NCBI GenBank assembly: GCA_021771035.1
Contig: JAETPU010000002.1
Location: 124,001-188,000, forward strand
Reading direction: 5' to 3'
From: Marvinbryantia formatexigens
GTDB taxonomy: Bacteria; Bacillota; Clostridia; Oscillospirales; Ruminococcaceae
Length of the DNA: 64,000 bases
The position numbers and the translations under genes were made by a program. Shown here piece by piece: positions 10,143 to 20,500 of this stretch (positions are counted from its first letter, which is position 1; each line of letters starts with the position of its first letter). Under the pieces are notes generated by a model. The model was not told where the DNA came from. It made no database searches and saw nothing but the letters and a program-made list of their open reading frames with translations.

Positions 10143-10220
10143 AAAAGGTATTGCTCCTGTCTGTGCGGCGGATGAGGAGACCAACACCATCCAAGCCACA
10201 GTACAAGGAGGAACCTGGGA

Positions 10221-10877
10221 ATGAAGCTCAAGGAACTGGAAAAGAAATGGGAGAATTACTGGTACCACTATAAATGGGAAACCTGGATCGGCATTTTCCT
10301 TGTTCTTTTTGTAGGGCTGTTTATCCGTGACCAGCTATCCAAGGAAAAGTTCGACATGAATGTGGTGATTGTCTCGGAAGAGCTTGTCATCCAGGAGGAT
10401 CTGGATTTATTGGCACAGCGCCTGGAGCAGTATGTGCCGGACTATGACGGGGACGGCGTGGCCAATGTAAATGTGGTGGACTATGCCATTCCCTCGGTGA
10501 TCACCAGCGAGGAGGAGCGGGATCAGCTCTCTGCCGGTACCACCCGGTTCCAGGTGTCCATGTCCGACGGCGAAAACTTTCTGTTCATCTTTGACGATGC
10601 CAACTATGAGGGGTTTGAGGCCCAGCAGATTGCCACGAACCTGGACGGGATTTCTTCGGAATATGTGGAGGAATCCGTAAAGGTTATGCTGGATGACACC
10701 GGACTTCTCAAGGACTGTATCACGATGGAGGACAGAGGGATGTTCCTGATTCTGCGCAGTACGGACGGGCTGATGCACGGTACGGACTCCAAACAAGAGA
10801 AGGTGCAGAATAATTTTGAGCACGCCAAGGAAGTGCTTACCAACTTTTTGACTGACAAGAAGCTGCATGGGAATTAG
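10221..10877 (+). CDS. Hypothetical membrane-anchored protein
   Basis: A 218-residue protein I do not recognise. The N-terminus is short, charged and rich in Trp and Tyr (EKKWENYWYHYKWETW), then one transmembrane helix (IGIFLVLFVGLFI, about 23-35). The remainder is acidic and hydrophilic and should face the outside. The start ATG follows AAGGAGG at 10205-10211. It lies downstream of lysS and ends at a strong terminator. It has no Cys lipobox. The outside domain shows an alternating beta/alpha pattern but no motif that allows a functional call. Confidence 0.7.
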   Translation: MKLKELEKKWENYWYHYKWETWIGIFLVLFVGLFIRDQLSKEKFDMNVVIVSEELVIQEDLDLLAQRLEQYVPDYDGDGVANVNVVDYAIPSVITSEEERDQLSAGTTRFQVSMSDGENFLFIFDDANYEGFEAQQIATNLDGISSEYVEESVKVMLDDTGLLKDCITMEDRGMFLILRSTDGLMHGTDSKQEKVQNNFEHAKEVLTNFLTDKKLHGN

Positions 10878-10897
10878 GTTCCCTTTTCATTGAACCG

Positions 10898-10933
10898 AAA
10901 AATCCCCGGAACCATGGTTCCGGGGATTTTTTT
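10898..10933. terminator. Bidirectional intrinsic terminator
   Basis: A near-perfect palindrome: AAATCCCCGGAACC pairs with GGTTCCGGGGATTT, flanked by A and T runs. It can end the lysS transcript on the plus strand and the DUF6282 transcript on the minus strand. Confidence 0.9.
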
Positions 10934-11098
10934 AGCTATCTAACGCAATGCATCCCGCCAGCTCCCCTGGAATGCAGGACGTTCTGAGGTTATGACGGGA
11001 ACCCCGGAGCCGCAGCTCCAGGGGGAGGACAGGCATAGCGTGCGCTTTTGTTTGCGGGAATTCGGGGAAAACGGAGTTCCCGAGCGGAATTGAAGTTC

Positions 11099-12157
11099 CT
11101 ACTGAGCGTCCGGCAGCCCGATGAGACAAGCCGGGTTCAGCGCCGTCATCTGGCGGATCTGCTCTGGGGTGAACTCATAGTCCAGGAGCATGGAGATGAG
11201 CAGGCGCATTCCCTGCGCGGGTGTGGGAGAGGAGCGGATACCATAATCGGTCGCCAGGACAAAGTGCTCAGGGCCTACCTCCCGGATCACCCGCATCCAG
11301 TGGGTAAAGGTTTCCACCTGGGTGTAGTAGTCCAACTCACACGTCCGGTCCATATATTCGGGTTCCACATAGTAGTGGGTGTGGGGCGTATCCGGGAAAA
11401 ACAGATCCCCGGCGCAGCCCTCCAGAAACGCGCCCTGGCTTGCGGCCCATTTCTGCTGCTGGATGGTCATGGCGCGCCGTGCGGGGTGGGCGATGAGTAC
11501 CTTTTTAATGCCGTAGCGTTTGGCCAGCTCCACAACCCGCACAGACTCCTGGGGGGATACGTGCCCGGTGTTCAGATAGACTTCGGGTTTTTCGGCCACC
11601 ATGGAGAGAATCTCGTCCAGCTGGGGCGGGATGGGATCCTCCAGGGGGATGCAAACGGCTCTGGAGAGCTCCTCCTGACGAAACTTTGGGTAGGCGTCCT
11701 TCAGAGGCACGGGTTTGCCGTCGATAAGGGTGGCCTCCCGGGAAGCAGAGTAGTAGGTGCAGTGGGAACCGAAGCTGATAAACCGGCAGCCGCCCTCCAG
11801 GTTGAGCGCGGTGCGCACAGCCCTTGGATTCATCCCGCCGTGACAGGAATTCATCAGGTATCCGCCGAAGGTGGTGATTCCCGGCACGTGCCGGTTTACC
11901 ATCCAGGCGGTGCCGGAGGCCCAGCCGAACACATCGTAGTATACCAACGAGCGCATCCCGGCGTCCCTGGCGTCGATGGCGGCCTGGATGGGATCCAGGT
12001 GCCCGGGATTGGAGCCCAGAACAGGCCCGGCGTGGACGTGGCTGTCAATGGCGCCTACCAGCAGCTGATCGGGCAGTTCCATTTGCCGGTGGGAAAATGT
12101 CTCATTCAGCTCGCTGAGCGGCTTGGGGGTCTGGGGAATAAAGAGTTCCTGTTCCAT
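11099..12157 (-). CDS. DUF6282-family metallo-dependent hydrolase-like protein
   Basis: A 352-residue protein with an amidohydrolase-like pattern. The first metal motif is DSHVHAGP (about residues 37-44), a second His-rich block is FGSHCTYYS, then YLNTGHVS and LIAHPARR, and a late Asp is in ATDYGIRSSPTP. These match the DUF6282 group of predicted metal-dependent hydrolases, whose substrates are unknown. It is read on the minus strand from an ATG preceded by AAAGGAAA. It stands alone between divergent gdhA and the bidirectional terminator at 10.9 kb. Fold assignment is good; reaction unknown. Confidence 0.75.
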   Translation of the reverse strand: MEQELFIPQTPKPLSELNETFSHRQMELPDQLLVGAIDSHVHAGPVLGSNPGHLDPIQAAIDARDAGMRSLVYYDVFGWASGTAWMVNRHVPGITTFGGYLMNSCHGGMNPRAVRTALNLEGGCRFISFGSHCTYYSASREATLIDGKPVPLKDAYPKFRQEELSRAVCIPLEDPIPPQLDEILSMVAEKPEVYLNTGHVSPQESVRVVELAKRYGIKKVLIAHPARRAMTIQQQKWAASQGAFLEGCAGDLFFPDTPHTHYYVEPEYMDRTCELDYYTQVETFTHWMRVIREVGPEHFVLATDYGIRSSPTPAQGMRLLISMLLDYEFTPEQIRQMTALNPACLIGLPDAQ

Positions 12158-12470
12158 GATAAGGTTTCCTTTCTGTTTATCGTATCAAATGACAGCCTGA
12201 ATCAAGCTGAGGGGACCGGCGAATTGCCTTTCTTTCAGTATATCGCCGGACCCATGCCGCTTCCAGTGTGAAAAACAGAGAAAAACACACAACCGTCTCA
12301 GTGAAAACAACGGGAACGGCTGACCGGAAAGGAATACTTTCCAACATTGCGGTGGTAAATTATATGAAAGGATTCTCACGGATTCCTGCATAAACAGGCT
12401 ATCTTATTACTAAAAAACAGTAAAAACGCAAAAAAATGAATCGAAAGGGGAAAAAATAGTCACGTGCACC

Positions 12471-12499
12471 TTGATTTTCATGGGCTGTACCGCTATAAT
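12471..12499 (+). promoter_or_regulatory. Sigma-A promoter of gdhA
   Basis: TTGATT (12471-12476), 17-nt spacer, TATAAT (12494-12499), 95 nt upstream of the start. The 300 nt before it (12158-12470) show no other clear feature apart from a minus-strand TATAAT at about 12359-12364 that might serve the DUF6282 gene. Confidence 0.8.
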
Positions 12500-12552
12500 G
12501 GGTAAAAATAGGAAAATGATAGGTTGCCGGGCGGGAATGAGGCAGCGGGTGA

Positions 12553-13947
<1,395 letters not shown>

Positions 13948-14003
13948 GGGAACGTGCTCAGCATTTTTGCCGGGAGAGCCCTCCGCAGCCGTATGCCCCG
14001 GAT

Positions 14004-14032
14004 TTGTATTTTCTGGGAATGCGTGCTACAAT
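14004..14032 (+). promoter_or_regulatory. Sigma-A promoter of ilvE
   Basis: TTGTAT (14004-14009), 17-nt spacer, TACAAT (14027-14032), with an extended TGC before the -10. Confidence 0.75.
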
Positions 14033-14046
14033 AGAGAAAGAATCGC

Positions 14047-14077
14047 AATTCCTCCCGTTTATTTAACGGGGGGAATT
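14047..14077 (+). promoter_or_regulatory. Leader hairpin of ilvE
   Basis: AATTCCTCCCGTT pairs with AACGGGGGGAATT around a five-base loop (13 bp, one wobble), starting about 8 nt after the predicted transcription start. It is not followed by T residues, so it is not a terminator; it may stabilise the mRNA or be a binding site. Confidence 0.5.
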
Positions 14078-14139
14078 CCCTCCTCATACCGGCTCGGAGC
14101 GGGGGCGTGGGCGGATAGGCCGGAGAAAAGGTGAATAGT

Positions 14140-15213
14140 ATGACAATCCGTGTGGAAAAGACACAGCACCCCAAAGAAAAACCTGTGGATCACAATCAGC
14201 TGGGATTCGGTGACATCTTTACCGATCATATGTTTTTGATGAATTATAAAGAGGGACAGGGCTGGTACGACCCCAGAATCGTCCCCTACGGCCCCCTTTC
14301 CCTGGATCCGGCGGCGATGATCCTGCACTATGCCCAGGAGGTCTTTGAGGGGATGAAGGCCTACTGCGGAGAGGACGGCGTGGTACGCCTGTTCCGTCCC
14401 CAGGAGAACTTTAAGCGCCTGAACAGCTCCAATGAGCACGTGTGCATCCCGCCCGTGGATGAGGAGTTGCTCCTGGATGCCCTCAAGCAGCTGATTATCC
14501 TGGACAAGGACTGGATCCCCACAGCGCCCAACACCTCCTTGTATATCCGCCCCTTTATCATTGCAACAGATGCCCATCTGGGCGTGCGGCCCTCTCACGA
14601 GTACCTGCTGGCGATTATCCTGTCTCCGGTGGGCGTATACTACAAGGAAGGGCTCAACCCGGTGAAAATCTATGTGGAGACCAAGTATGTGCGTGCTGTG
14701 AGAGGCGGCCTGGGGATGTGCAAGACCAGCGGCAACTATGCGGCTTCCCTGAAAGCCCAGGTGGTTGCCAACGATCAGAATTACACCCAGGTGCTCTGGC
14801 TGGACGGCGTGGAGCGTAAATATATTGAAGAAGTGGGCACCATGAACGTGTTCTTTAAGCTGGGCGACGAGATTGTCACCCCGGAATTGCGGGGCAGCAT
14901 TCTGCCCGGCATCACCAGAAAATCCGCCATCGAGCTGCTGCGCCACTGGGGCTATAAGGTTTCGGAGCGCCTGATTTCCATCGAAGAGGTGGCCCAGGCC
15001 GCCAAGAACGGGGAACTGGTGGAGGCCTTCGGAACGGGTACGGCTGCGGTTATCTCCCCCATCGGCCACCTGAAGTGGGGAGACGACATTATGGAAATCA
15101 ATTCCGGCGCCATTGGCCCGGTGTCTCAGAAGCTGTACGACACCCTCACCGGTATCCAGTGGGGACGCCAGCGGGATCCCTTCGGCTGGATGGTCGAGGT
15201 CTGCGAGAAGTAA
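14140..15213 (+). CDS. ilvE: Branched-chain amino acid aminotransferase
   Basis: A 357-residue PLP enzyme of the long BCAT class (IlvE/BCAT type II), moving amino groups between Leu/Ile/Val and glutamate. Visible are PYGPLSLDPAAMILHYAQ, FEGMKAY, the block RPFIIATDAHLGV, the SGNYAASLKAQ motif with the PLP-binding Lys, and EEVGTMNVFF. The ATG at 14140 is preceded by AAAGGTGA with 7-nt spacing; a GTG at 14131 is possible but its site fits less well. The transcript ends at the terminator at 15398. Confidence in the function is high. Confidence 0.93.
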   Translation: MTIRVEKTQHPKEKPVDHNQLGFGDIFTDHMFLMNYKEGQGWYDPRIVPYGPLSLDPAAMILHYAQEVFEGMKAYCGEDGVVRLFRPQENFKRLNSSNEHVCIPPVDEELLLDALKQLIILDKDWIPTAPNTSLYIRPFIIATDAHLGVRPSHEYLLAIILSPVGVYYKEGLNPVKIYVETKYVRAVRGGLGMCKTSGNYAASLKAQVVANDQNYTQVLWLDGVERKYIEEVGTMNVFFKLGDEIVTPELRGSILPGITRKSAIELLRHWGYKVSERLISIEEVAQAAKNGELVEAFGTGTAAVISPIGHLKWGDDIMEINSGAIGPVSQKLYDTLTGIQWGRQRDPFGWMVEVCEK

Positions 15214-15397
15214 TCTGGCTCACGATGGATGGTTTGGACGGCCCTGGTGGGTGAAACCAGGCGAACAGCCGGCGCAAGCCCTTGCCATAGGGAGAGGGTG
15301 CCTGCTGCTGCGGCCGTCGCCCATGGTAGGGAAAGGGTTTGCCCTGCGCGGGTCTGCAGGCTGTCTGAGAAGGATAGAACACAAGCGCAAGCCCAGG

Positions 15398-15432
15398 AAA
15401 AACGGCGCCGGGACTTTCCAGGCGCCGTTTTT
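15398..15432 (+). terminator. Intrinsic terminator between ilvE and the RluA-family gene
   Basis: AAAAACGGCGCC (15398-15409) pairs with GGCGCCGTTTTT (15421-15432). It ends only 12 nt before the next annotated start. Confidence 0.88.
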
Positions 15433-15444
15433 GCGCTGTGGGGC

Positions 15445-16341
15445 ATGAAAAAGGAGGCGGGAGCTCTGCGGGAATTAGAGTATCGGATTGGTTCGGAATT
15501 TGATGGGATGCGGGCCGGGGATTATTTGCGCCGGCACCAGGGCTTTTCCGGGCGCGTGCTCCGGGATATCCGAAAGGACGCTTCCAGCATCGACTGCTGC
15601 GGCAGCCATATCCGCCTGGTGGATCCCCTGCATACCGGGGACGTGCTGCGTATCCGCCTGCAGGAGCCGGATTGGCAGCTGGAGCCCAGTTCCTTGAGCG
15701 TGCCCATCGCCTATGAGGATGAGGATGTCATTGTATTCAATAAGCCGGCCGGGATGCCCTGCCACCCCACCCCGGCCCACCGCCGGGACACCCTGGCAAA
15801 TGTGTTTGCCGGGCTGTGCGCCCAGCGGGAAGAACGCATGGTGTTCCGTCCCCTCAACCGCCTGGATAAGGATACCTCCGGGCTGGTGCTGGCGGCTAAA
15901 AACAGCTATGCGGCGTCCTGGGCGGCGCAGTCCTGTCAAAAGCAGTATCTGGCCCTGTGCTGCGGCAGGCTCCCGGAGGATTTCGGACGCATCGATCTGC
16001 CCATCGGGCAGCCGGACGCCCAGGCTCCCCGCCGGGCAGTGCTTCGGGAGGGTCAGCGGGCTGTCACCAATTACCGGGTTCTGCAAAGATTTGATAATTA
16101 TACACTTTTATGCATTTCCTTGGGGACCGGAAGAACCCATCAAATCCGGGTGCATTTTGCCCATACCGGCCATCCTCTGGCCGGAGATCTCCTGTATGGA
16201 GGCACTATGGAACTTCTGGATCACCAGGCCCTCCACTGTTTTCGGCTTCGGTTTCAGCCTCCTGGGGGACAACAGGCGGTTTGGGTGCAGGGGGCTTTGT
16301 GCAAAGAGTTCGAAAATGCCCTGCATTTGCTTGGAAAGTAG
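15445..16341 (+). CDS. RluA-family pseudouridine synthase
   Basis: A 298-residue enzyme converting specific uridines of rRNA or tRNA to pseudouridine. The catalytic Asp is in NRLDKDTSGLVLAAKN, the first conserved block is NKPAGMPCHPTP, and GTGRTHQIRVHFAHTGHPL is the standard RluA C-terminal motif. The N-terminal 60 residues could hold an S4-like RNA-binding domain. The start is uncertain: ATG 15445 lacks a clear ribosome site, whereas a good AAGGAGG at 15450-15456 lies 9 nt before an in-frame CTG at 15466. The frame upstream of 15445 crosses a terminator and should not be coding. Confidence 0.88.
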   Translation: MKKEAGALRELEYRIGSEFDGMRAGDYLRRHQGFSGRVLRDIRKDASSIDCCGSHIRLVDPLHTGDVLRIRLQEPDWQLEPSSLSVPIAYEDEDVIVFNKPAGMPCHPTPAHRRDTLANVFAGLCAQREERMVFRPLNRLDKDTSGLVLAAKNSYAASWAAQSCQKQYLALCCGRLPEDFGRIDLPIGQPDAQAPRRAVLREGQRAVTNYRVLQRFDNYTLLCISLGTGRTHQIRVHFAHTGHPLAGDLLYGGTMELLDHQALHCFRLRFQPPGGQQAVWVQGALCKEFENALHLLGK

Positions 16342-16391
16342 ATGGAAATGCATAAAACAGACGATGGAATGAATTTTTTTTCAAAAATCCC

Positions 16392-16419
16392 TTGCAAAAT
16401 GATTTTTTTGCAGTATAAT
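16392..16419 (+). promoter_or_regulatory. Sigma-A promoter of the amino acid ABC operon
   Basis: TTGCAA (16392-16397), 16-nt spacer, TATAAT (16414-16419). The leader of about 175 nt contains a CAGTCCG/CGGACTG stem (16428-16460); no T-box signature was seen. Confidence 0.75.
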
Positions 16420-16597
16420 GATAAGCACAGTCCGCAATTGAAAAGAGAAAATACGGACTGCCTAAACAAAGTATTACAGAGGCAAGTGGTTTGGAAGGGT
16501 TCTTTCAAACACCCGGATGTGCCTGTCCGGTCCGGCAAAGCGGCCCGGGCCCGGTTCTTGAGAAGGGCACAACTCCCAGAAAGGAATGAGCATTGTT

Positions 16598-17386
16598 ATG
16601 AAGAAAAAGGTATTTGCGGCGCTGCTGAGCGCGGTTTTGGTGTTGGGCTTGGCAGGTTGTTCCGGAGGATCGGACAACAATAAGGCTGACGACAGCGTTC
16701 AGAAGATTAAGGACAAGGGCGAGCTTGTGATGCTCACCAACGCTGCGTTCCCTCCCTTTGAATATGTGGACGGCGATACCATCAAGGGCGTGGATATCGA
16801 CATCGCGCAGGCCATCGCCGATGAGCTGGGCGTCAAGCTGACAGTCACCAACATGGATTTTGACCCCATTGTGGATTATGTCAAGAGCGGCAAGGGCGAT
16901 CTGGGCCTGGCCGGCATCACCCGCAACGAAAAGCGGGAAAAGGCTGTGGATTTTTCCAACACCTATGTAAAAACCAAGCAGTATATCATTGTCCCCAAGG
17001 ATGTGGACACCGCTTCCTTTGACCCCAACGGTAAAATTGCCGGTGTACAGCAGGGAACCACGGGCGACACCTACTATGCCAGCGATGAAGAGGTAATGAA
17101 GCCCTCCGAGGTCAAACGGTATAAGAGCGCCGTGGACGCTGTCGCCGACCTGAAACTGGGCCGTGTGGACTTTGTGATTATCGACGAGCTCCCGGCGAAA
17201 AAGCTGGCGGAGCAAAACCCCGAGACAAAGTGCTATGACCCCGGCTATGAGGAAGAGGAATATGCCATCGCCATGCAGAAGGATTCCCCGGAACTGCAGA
17301 AGGTGGTAAACGATGTCCTCAAGAAGCTCCAGGATGAGGGCAAAATTGACGAGTTCCTGGTGAAGCACACCTCCAACGAGGCCTAA
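16598..17386 (+). CDS. Polar amino acid ABC transporter substrate-binding lipoprotein
   Basis: A 262-residue extracellular lipoprotein. The signal peptide KKKVFAALLSAVLVLGLAGC ends in the lipobox LAGC, with the Cys to be lipidated. The mature part is a type 2 periplasmic-binding fold: LTNAAFPPFEYVDGD, VDIDIAQAIADELGV and GITRNEKREKAVDFS are the usual SBP_bac_3 blocks. It binds an amino acid, possibly cystine or a basic or polar one; the specific ligand cannot be told. The ATG at 16598 is preferred to 16586 because AGAAAGGA (16578-16585) then has 12-nt spacing. It is the first gene of the operon, separated from the permease by a hairpin. Confidence 0.9.
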   Translation: MKKKVFAALLSAVLVLGLAGCSGGSDNNKADDSVQKIKDKGELVMLTNAAFPPFEYVDGDTIKGVDIDIAQAIADELGVKLTVTNMDFDPIVDYVKSGKGDLGLAGITRNEKREKAVDFSNTYVKTKQYIIVPKDVDTASFDPNGKIAGVQQGTTGDTYYASDEEVMKPSEVKRYKSAVDAVADLKLGRVDFVIIDELPAKKLAEQNPETKCYDPGYEEEEYAIAMQKDSPELQKVVNDVLKKLQDEGKIDEFLVKHTSNEA

Positions 17387-17435
17387 ACTGAAAGTTTGGG
17401 CGCGTCAGGAAACTTGAGTTTCTACGAATAGCGGC

Positions 17436-17474
17436 CAGCAGACAGCCTACAAACGCCGTCTGCTGCCGTTTTCG
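17436..17474 (+). terminator. Intercistronic hairpin, probable partial terminator
   Basis: CAGCAGAC (17436-17443) pairs with GTCTGCTG (17458-17465) and is followed by CCGTTTTCG. Placed between the binding protein and the permease, it probably lowers expression of the downstream genes relative to the binding protein. Confidence 0.6.
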
Positions 17475-17612
17475 CGTTATGGATAAAAACCCTGTACCCC
17501 CCTAAGCAGGCGGAGCCTGAAGGGCACAACGAAGGCGGAACACGGGCTTCTGCGGGGTACGGAGTGCTGTCCGATAGGACAGGCAGAGAAAAACAGGGAA
17601 GGAAGGGCGCCA

Positions 17613-18323
17613 ATGAACACCATGATGCTCTCAATATTTTCCGGGTTGGGAGAAAAGCTCTATGACTCGCTGATTGACGGCAACCAGTATAAGCTGATTC
17701 TCACCGGTTTGCAGAATACTCTGATTATGGCGGTTTGCGCCACATTGATGGGAACCCTCATCGGTATGGTGATCGCCGTCATCAAGTATTTTGCCCAGGA
17801 TAACCGCAAGCTGTGGATTCTGGACAAGCTGTGCGATTTGTACACCACCGTCATCCGCGGAACGCCTGTGATGGTGCAGCTGCTGATTTTAGCCACCGTC
17901 ATTCTCACCTTTATGAAGGAAGCGCTGCCCATCGCCATCATTGGGTTTGGTATCAACTCCGGCGCCTATGTGGCGGAGATTATCCGGGGCGGGATTGCCT
18001 CTGTGGACCGCGGGCAGGCTGAGGCCGGGCGCTCCCTGGGGCTTACCCAGATGCAGACCATGCGCCATATTGTGCTGCCCCAGGCCATTAAGAATATTCT
18101 CCCGGCACTGGGCAACGAGTTCATCGCCCTGCTCAAGGAGACCTCCATCGCGGGCTATGTGGCGGTGCACGATTTGACCAAGGCCGGCGAGATGATTAAG
18201 AACAACACCTTTGACGGAACCGCCCTGTTCATTGTGGCGGGCATTTACTTAATTCTGGTCATCGGCCTGACCAAGCTGCTGAAAATTTTTGAGAGGAGGC
18301 TGGCGAAGGGTGATAAGCGTTAA
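17613..18323 (+). CDS. Amino acid ABC transporter permease (HisM/ArtQ/TcyB family)
   Basis: A 236-residue membrane protein with about five transmembrane helices. The EAA loop contacting the ATPase is seen as [20 protein letters not shown], and [14 protein letters not shown] is the family N-terminal motif. It dimerises to make the channel. The start ATG follows GGAAGG. Its end overlaps the GTG start of the ATPase gene by 14 nt, indicating translational coupling. Confidence 0.92.
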   Translation: MNTMMLSIFSGLGEKLYDSLIDGNQYKLILTGLQNTLIMAVCATLMGTLIGMVIAVIKYFAQDNRKLWILDKLCDLYTTVIRGTPVMVQLLILATVILTFMKEALPIAIIGFGINSGAYVAEIIRGGIASVDRGQAEAGRSLGLTQMQTMRHIVLPQAIKNILPALGNEFIALLKETSIAGYVAVHDLTKAGEMIKNNTFDGTALFIVAGIYLILVIGLTKLLKIFERRLAKGDKR

Positions 18324-19032
18324 AGAACTCAGAAAGAGTTTTGGAGACCATGAGGTTCTCAAGGGAATCAACGAGACCATCGAAAAAGGGGAGAAGGTCG
18401 TCATCATCGGCCCTTCCGGCTCCGGGAAATCCACCTTCCTGCGCTGTTTAAATATGATGGAGACGCCCACCTCCGGCGAAGTGTGGTTTGAGGGCAAGCT
18501 GCTCACGGATCCCAAATGCGATTTGAACCGGATGCGCCAGAGGATGGGGATGGTGTTCCAGCACTTCAACCTGTTTCCGCATCTGACGGTTTTGGAGAAT
18601 ATCACGCTGGCGCCGGTCAAGCTCAAGCTGCAGACGGCAGAGGAGGCCAAAGCGAACGCCCAGAAGCTCCTGGAACGTATCGGCCTTGCCGATAAGGCGG
18701 ACGCCTATCCGCCTCAGCTCTCCGGCGGGCAAAAGCAGCGAATTGCCATTGTGCGCAGCCTGGCGATGAATCCGGACGTCATGCTCTTTGACGAACCCAC
18801 CTCCGCGTTGGATCCGGAGATGGTAGGCGAGGTTCTAGAGCTGATGCGAGAGTTGGCCCTGGACGGTATGAGCATGGTGGTGGTCACCCACGAGATGGGC
18901 TTTGCCCGCGAGGTGGCAACCCGGGTGCTGTTTATGGATGAGGGGCAGATTCTGGAGCAGAACACCCCCAAGGAGTTTTTCAGCGCGCCGAAAAACCCGC
19001 GCCTGCAGGATTTTCTGGCAAAGGTTCTCTAA
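18310..19032 (+). CDS. Amino acid ABC transporter ATP-binding protein (GlnQ/TcyC family)
   Basis: A 240-residue ATPase. Walker [11 protein letters not shown]-loop [17 protein letters not shown], signature LSGGQKQR, Walker [13 protein letters not shown] and H-loop VTHEMGFA are all present. The start is GTG at 18310 preceded by GAGGAGG (18293-18299); an upstream TTG at 18289 precedes the ribosome site and is rejected. It is the last gene of the three-gene importer. Confidence 0.93.
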   Translation: MISVKELRKSFGDHEVLKGINETIEKGEKVVIIGPSGSGKSTFLRCLNMMETPTSGEVWFEGKLLTDPKCDLNRMRQRMGMVFQHFNLFPHLTVLENITLAPVKLKLQTAEEAKANAQKLLERIGLADKADAYPPQLSGGQKQRIAIVRSLAMNPDVMLFDEPTSALDPEMVGEVLELMRELALDGMSMVVVTHEMGFAREVATRVLFMDEGQILEQNTPKEFFSAPKNPRLQDFLAKVL

Positions 19033-19510
19033 AAATGCTATAGATGAGCATTCCCGCGCCCATTCTGCCGCAATAGAATGTGACAGAACCTACGATATTG
19101 AACTTATTGTGGGTTTACGAAGGGCTTTTCCGCTCCCTGACGCCTGCGGCGTTCGCCGCCGTGCGGATGGGAAGCCGCGTATATACATATTTTATCATAG
19201 TCCAGATTCAGCGAAATCGCCCAAAGGGGATGGCTGCCGCCGCTCCTTTGGGCTGTTTGATTCCCTGACGGGTATCCCTGTGGGAATACGCAAGGGCATA
19301 CTGAAGCTGAATGCCGAAGGCGCCGGGGCTGCTGTTTGAGTACAGCGCACAGGTTCTGCTTTGCCTGCATCGATGGTAACTGGCTTGATATGGTACTGTA
19401 ATTGCAGGATTTCCACTGCGTCAACGGGAAATGGTGGAAAGAATGCTTCTATCTTTTGAGGGCCAGGCATACCCTAACCTTGGTAGGAAATTCCGGAAGG
19501 GGGAAGGGGA
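19033..19510. other. Intergenic region with a terminator-like hairpin
   Basis: About 480 nt. GCCCAAAGG (19219-19227) pairs with CCTTTGGGC (19245-19253) and is followed by TGTTTGATT, a weak candidate terminator for the ABC operon. No gene or clear promoter was recognised. Confidence 0.45.
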
Positions 19511-20404
19511 ATGTTTGCCGTTCTGGTGGGGGAAAACTATCCTGACAGGCTCCGGGGGTTCCGGGGATACTGGCATAAAAAACACGGGAAGCCATGTGTT
19601 GCCAGATGCAGCTGGCAGGGGATCGAGTTCTGGGTGATTGATACAGAAACTGGAAAAAGAAAATACAGATGGGAAAATATAGAGGAATTTTGTCAAAGAG
19701 TATCAGTTTTAGCCGCCAAGGATGTCCGGATACCCCAGGATTGCAGGCTGCGGCTGTATGACAGCAGGCAGGCGCAGTGGGATTTGCTGCTGCGGGCCGC
19801 GGGTAGATGGGCGCGCAGTACGACCCGGAAGCTGAGCGATATCCTGTTTGCAGTGGTGGACTGGGATGGGCGTTATACCGATACGGTTCGGCAGCTCATC
19901 CGAACCTGCCTGACTGTAAAGGTAGTTACCTTGGCACAAGAGACATACCGGGAACTCTATGAGGAGCTCATGGAAACCTGCGGCGCCTCCATTCTGGTGG
20001 GAAACTCCCTGGAGAGCTGCCGCGGCTGTACCGCCGTACTGGCTCCCGATGGGCTGCGGGGGACGCTGGCGCTGGACTGCCCGGTGTTCGGCGCAAGGGA
20101 AACAGAAGCCCGACGCGGTGCGGTGTCCGCAGTGGAAATTGAAAACGTGTTTGGGCCGCAGCTCCCGGGAGATGTGGCGCCTCTGGAATTTTTAGCCGCC
20201 CTGCAGGAGCTGGAGAACTACCAACCGTCACAGAATGTTATGGCCAGCCGTTTGTGCTGCGACGGTGTTTGGATGGGCTGCGAGGAGGCCTGGGCATACT
20301 TTCACAAGTTGTTTGGCCCCTGTGCGGCAATCCCTTCCAGGGATACCCAAAAAAGGAATGAGAGGAAAAGCGGGACGGATGAGGAACTGGTAAAATTAGG
20401 ATAA
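19511..20404 (+). CDS. Hypothetical protein, unrecognised family
   Basis: A 297-residue soluble-looking protein that I cannot assign. It is rich in Trp, Cys and Arg (eleven Cys or so), for example CSWQGIEFWVID near the start, SCRGCTAVLAPDG in the middle and MASRLCCDGVWMGCEEAW near the end. A central block ILFAVVDWDGRYTDTVRQLI and the following VKVVTLAQETYRELYEELME, then ASILVGNSLESC, look like a Rossmann-like alternation of strand and helix. No signal peptide or transmembrane segment is evident. The ATG follows GGAAGGGG with 8-nt spacing. It lies about 100 nt before the greA promoter. A real gene is likely from length, codon bias and ribosome site. Confidence 0.65.
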   Translation: MFAVLVGENYPDRLRGFRGYWHKKHGKPCVARCSWQGIEFWVIDTETGKRKYRWENIEEFCQRVSVLAAKDVRIPQDCRLRLYDSRQAQWDLLLRAAGRWARSTTRKLSDILFAVVDWDGRYTDTVRQLIRTCLTVKVVTLAQETYRELYEELMETCGASILVGNSLESCRGCTAVLAPDGLRGTLALDCPVFGARETEARRGAVSAVEIENVFGPQLPGDVAPLEFLAALQELENYQPSQNVMASRLCCDGVWMGCEEAWAYFHKLFGPCAAIPSRDTQKRNERKSGTDEELVKLG

Positions 20405-20429
20405 CTCAGCAAAAGTCATAAAAATATAC

Positions 20430-20458
20430 TTGACACCTAACATTTGTTTGCCTATAAT
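20430..20458 (+). promoter_or_regulatory. Consensus sigma-A promoter of greA
   Basis: Exact TTGACA (20430-20435), 17-nt spacer, exact TATAAT (20453-20458), 43 nt before the start codon. Confidence 0.93.
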
Positions 20459-20500
20459 AATTGATATTGTCTGGCAAGAACGAGAAAGGAAGAGGAAACA

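Noticed and set aside
16420-16597. T-box or riboswitch in the amino acid ABC leader
   Set aside because: A stem is present, but no T-box sequence signature or known riboswitch core was found.
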